From positions 1-24,459 of the forward strand of contig JAEZJD010000115.1 in NCBI GenBank assembly GCA_023436425.1: a stretch of 24,459 nucleotides of DNA. The letters run 5' to 3'. A program made the translations under genes and the position numbers. The notes under the pieces were generated by a model that made no database searches, had not been told where the DNA came from, and worked only from the letters and a program-made list of their open reading frames with translations. The stretch is from Bacteroidota bacterium (GTDB taxonomy: Bacteria; Bacteroidota; Bacteroidia; Chitinophagales; Chitinophagaceae). Positions 23,422-24,459 of this stretch are shown here, one piece after another; position 1 is the first letter of the stretch, and each line of letters starts with the position of its first letter.

Positions 23422-23564
23422 ACCAATTGATATTAAATGTGCGATAATTTGATAGAGAATATCGAAGTCTCACAAATTGTTCACTAATGTTCCGAACGCT
23501 GAAGTGAGTGACACAACAGACGCTGATAGTAGTACAAAAGCCGGTTACCAAAAAAGAACTAATT

Positions 23565-23604
23565 AAAACTGCATCCTCTGCCCTGTGCTTATGGATGCAG
23601 TTTT
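23565..23604 (-). terminator. Stem-loop just after atpE (attenuator or RNA-stability hairpin)
   Basis: A perfect 12-bp inverted repeat, AAAACTGCATCC (23565-23576) and GGATGCAGTTTT (23593-23604), encloses a 16-nt loop. In the atp sense direction it starts about 10 bases after the atpE stop, and the T-rich stem end is followed by AATTAGTTC and a run of six T (23549-23555 region). It could be a partial terminator, or a 3' stabiliser that raises atpE mRNA over atpF, matching the high copy number of subunit c. Experimental support is unknown. Confidence 0.65.
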
Positions 23605-23614
23605 TCTGCAAGGA

Positions 23615-23863
23615 TTACAATACCATTGCAAGGAAGCCAACAATGATGGCAAACAGCGCTGCACCTTCCACAAGGGCTGCTGTCAGGATCATGTTCGCTC
23701 TGATGTCGTTTGATGCTTCCGGCTGACGGGCAATAGCTTCAACGGCTCCTTTACCAATCTGGCCAATGCCAATGCCTGCACCCATAGCGGCAAGACCGGC
23801 ACCGATAGCACCTCCCCCGTTAGCGAAGGCAACTGTGCTGATCAAAATTGTAAGTAAATCCAT
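23615..23863 (-). CDS. atpE: ATP synthase Fo subunit c
   Basis: The 82-residue proteolipid forms a two-helix hairpin: helix 1 has the Gly/Ala-rich GGAIGAGLAAMGAGIGIGQIGKG (17-39), the polar loop is ARQPEA (45-50), and helix 2 carries the ion-binding carboxylate Glu66 (ALVEGAALFAIIVGF). Gln35 lies at the position used by Na+-binding c rings, but Glu66 is followed by Gly, not the Ser/Thr of those rings, so proton coupling is more likely (inference). It forms the rotor ring. It lies 29 bp after atpB and is followed by a stem-loop before atpF. Confidence 0.96.
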   Translation of the reverse strand: MDLLTILISTVAFANGGGAIGAGLAAMGAGIGIGQIGKGAVEAIARQPEASNDIRANMILTAALVEGAALFAIIVGFLAMVL

Positions 23864-23892
23864 GTTTCTGTTTTATGCTGTTTTATAAAAGC

Positions 23893-24459
23893 TTAGATGA
23901 TTACTGGCTCTGTCGGCGGTTGACCTTCATGCGCTTCATGCGTTGTTTGATGCCCATCTTCAAGCGCCTGACCCACGAACACTGCTGTAAGCATGGTGAA
24001 AATGAATGCCTGGATAAAAGCCACCAATATTTCTATGAAATAAATGAAAACGGTAAACGCAATGGAAATCGGTGAAGCGCCCCAACCGACGCCCTGGTTA
24101 AGTTCCGCAAAAATAAAAATGAGCGATATGAGACAAATAATAATGATGTGCCCCGCTACCATGTTCGCGAAAAGACGTATGATCAGTGCAAAAGGCTTAA
24201 TAAACACGCTGAGGAACTCAACCAGCACGAGGACAGGCTTAACCCCCATGGGCACACCAGGAGGATTGAAAATATGACCCCAATAATGTTTGTTGGAACT
24301 GAACAGGATGACAATGAATGAAACAACACCAAGAACAAGGGTAAAAGTAATATTACCCGTTACGTTCGCTGTGCCCGGAATAAGTCCAAAAATGTTATTA
24401 ATTAAAATAAAAAAGAAAATGGTTAGCAGGAACGGTAGATACTTAGGATATCTATGCCC
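23893..24459 (-). CDS. atpB: ATP synthase Fo subunit a (5' end cut by window edge)
   Basis: The frame is open from the window's right edge to TAG at 23893, giving the last 188 residues of subunit a. The start lies outside. Visible are the YPKYLPFLLTIFFFILINNIF helix, GLIPGTANVTGN, and the essential arginine in the PFALIIRLFANMVAGH helix, which faces the c-ring carboxylate. The penultimate helices are ISIAFTVFIYFIEILVAFIQAFIF. The internal ATG at 24255 is not the real start because conserved sequence continues upstream in frame. The C-terminal tail (GHQTTHEAHEGQPPTEP) is hydrophilic and variable. It is the first visible gene of the operon. Confidence 0.95.
   Translation of the reverse strand, partial: GHRYPKYLPFLLTIFFFILINNIFGLIPGTANVTGNITFTLVLGVVSFIVILFSSNKHYWGHIFNPPGVPMGVKPVLVLVEFLSVFIKPFALIIRLFANMVAGHIIIICLISLIFIFAELNQGVGWGASPISIAFTVFIYFIEILVAFIQAFIFTMLTAVFVGQALEDGHQTTHEAHEGQPPTEPVII

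Noticed and set aside
23402..23611. 69-codon minus-strand ORF in the atpE-atpF spacer
   Set aside because: It starts inside the post-atpE hairpin, overlaps the atpF start and encodes a composition typical of noncoding sequence.
1..24459. CRISPR arrays, tRNA or rRNA genes, insertion sequences, prophage or known defence genes
   Set aside because: Looked for throughout; no spaced direct-repeat array, tRNA-like cloverleaf with CCA end, transposase or phage-type protein was recognised.

Overview
The window looks like a chromosomal segment of a Bacteroidota bacterium, probably order Chitinophagales (Chitinophagaceae-like). The family is inferred from memory of protein style and gene neighbourhoods; no search was run. 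Supporting signs are a bacillithiol gene (bshC), a transketolase split into half-genes, a LolE-type permease directly after rbfA, very weak Shine-Dalgarno signals, and promoter boxes of the Bacteroidota TAnnTTTG type. No tRNA, rRNA, CRISPR array, phage or transposase gene was recognised.

Layout. 1-199 (+) is the 3' end of purE, overlapping by 23 bp the convergent bshC (177-1772, -). 1845-7119 (-) is a tight five-gene operon that reads as a complete trans-4-hydroxy-L-proline degradation pathway: hydroxyproline 2-epimerase, FAD-dependent D-hydroxyproline dehydrogenase, a DapA-superfamily deaminase and 2-oxoglutarate semialdehyde dehydrogenase. Together these would convert hydroxyproline to 2-oxoglutarate. 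A YdeI/OmdA-family protein closes the operon. 7154-7637 holds two small, hydrophilic, divergent hypothetical ORFs. 7750-8268 (-) is a DUF1905/OmdA protein.

8368-12040 (+) holds aspS, a small lipoprotein and phoH, ending in a classic UUCG-tetraloop terminator. 12090-13907 (-) is an MsbA-type ABC exporter, divergent from rbfA and a LolC/E-type permease (13979-15643, +). 15700-16536 (-) is the N-terminal half of a split transketolase without its partner next to it. 16720-20510 (+) holds a WecA/TagO-type glycosyl-phosphate transferase, frr, a PPK2 polyphosphate kinase, mscL and scpA, ending at a palindromic terminator shared with the convergent ATP synthase operon.

20592-24459 (-) is the F-type ATP synthase operon in the order atpB (cut by the window edge), atpE, atpF, atpH, atpA. 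atpG is absent from its usual place after atpA. Three spacers inside the operon hold structure: a 12-bp perfect hairpin after atpE, an A/T-rich element with an 8-bp tandem period and inverted ends between atpF and atpH, and a C/G-rich composite palindromic element between atpH and atpA. Both elements start at, or directly after, the stop codon of the upstream gene. They resemble dispersed intergenic repeats and are the most unusual structure in the window.

Most genes are ordinary housekeeping or catabolic genes. I do not see a convincing new defence or mobile system. The items most worth a second look are the repeat elements in the atp operon, the missing atpG, the orphan transketolase half and the paired small ORFs.
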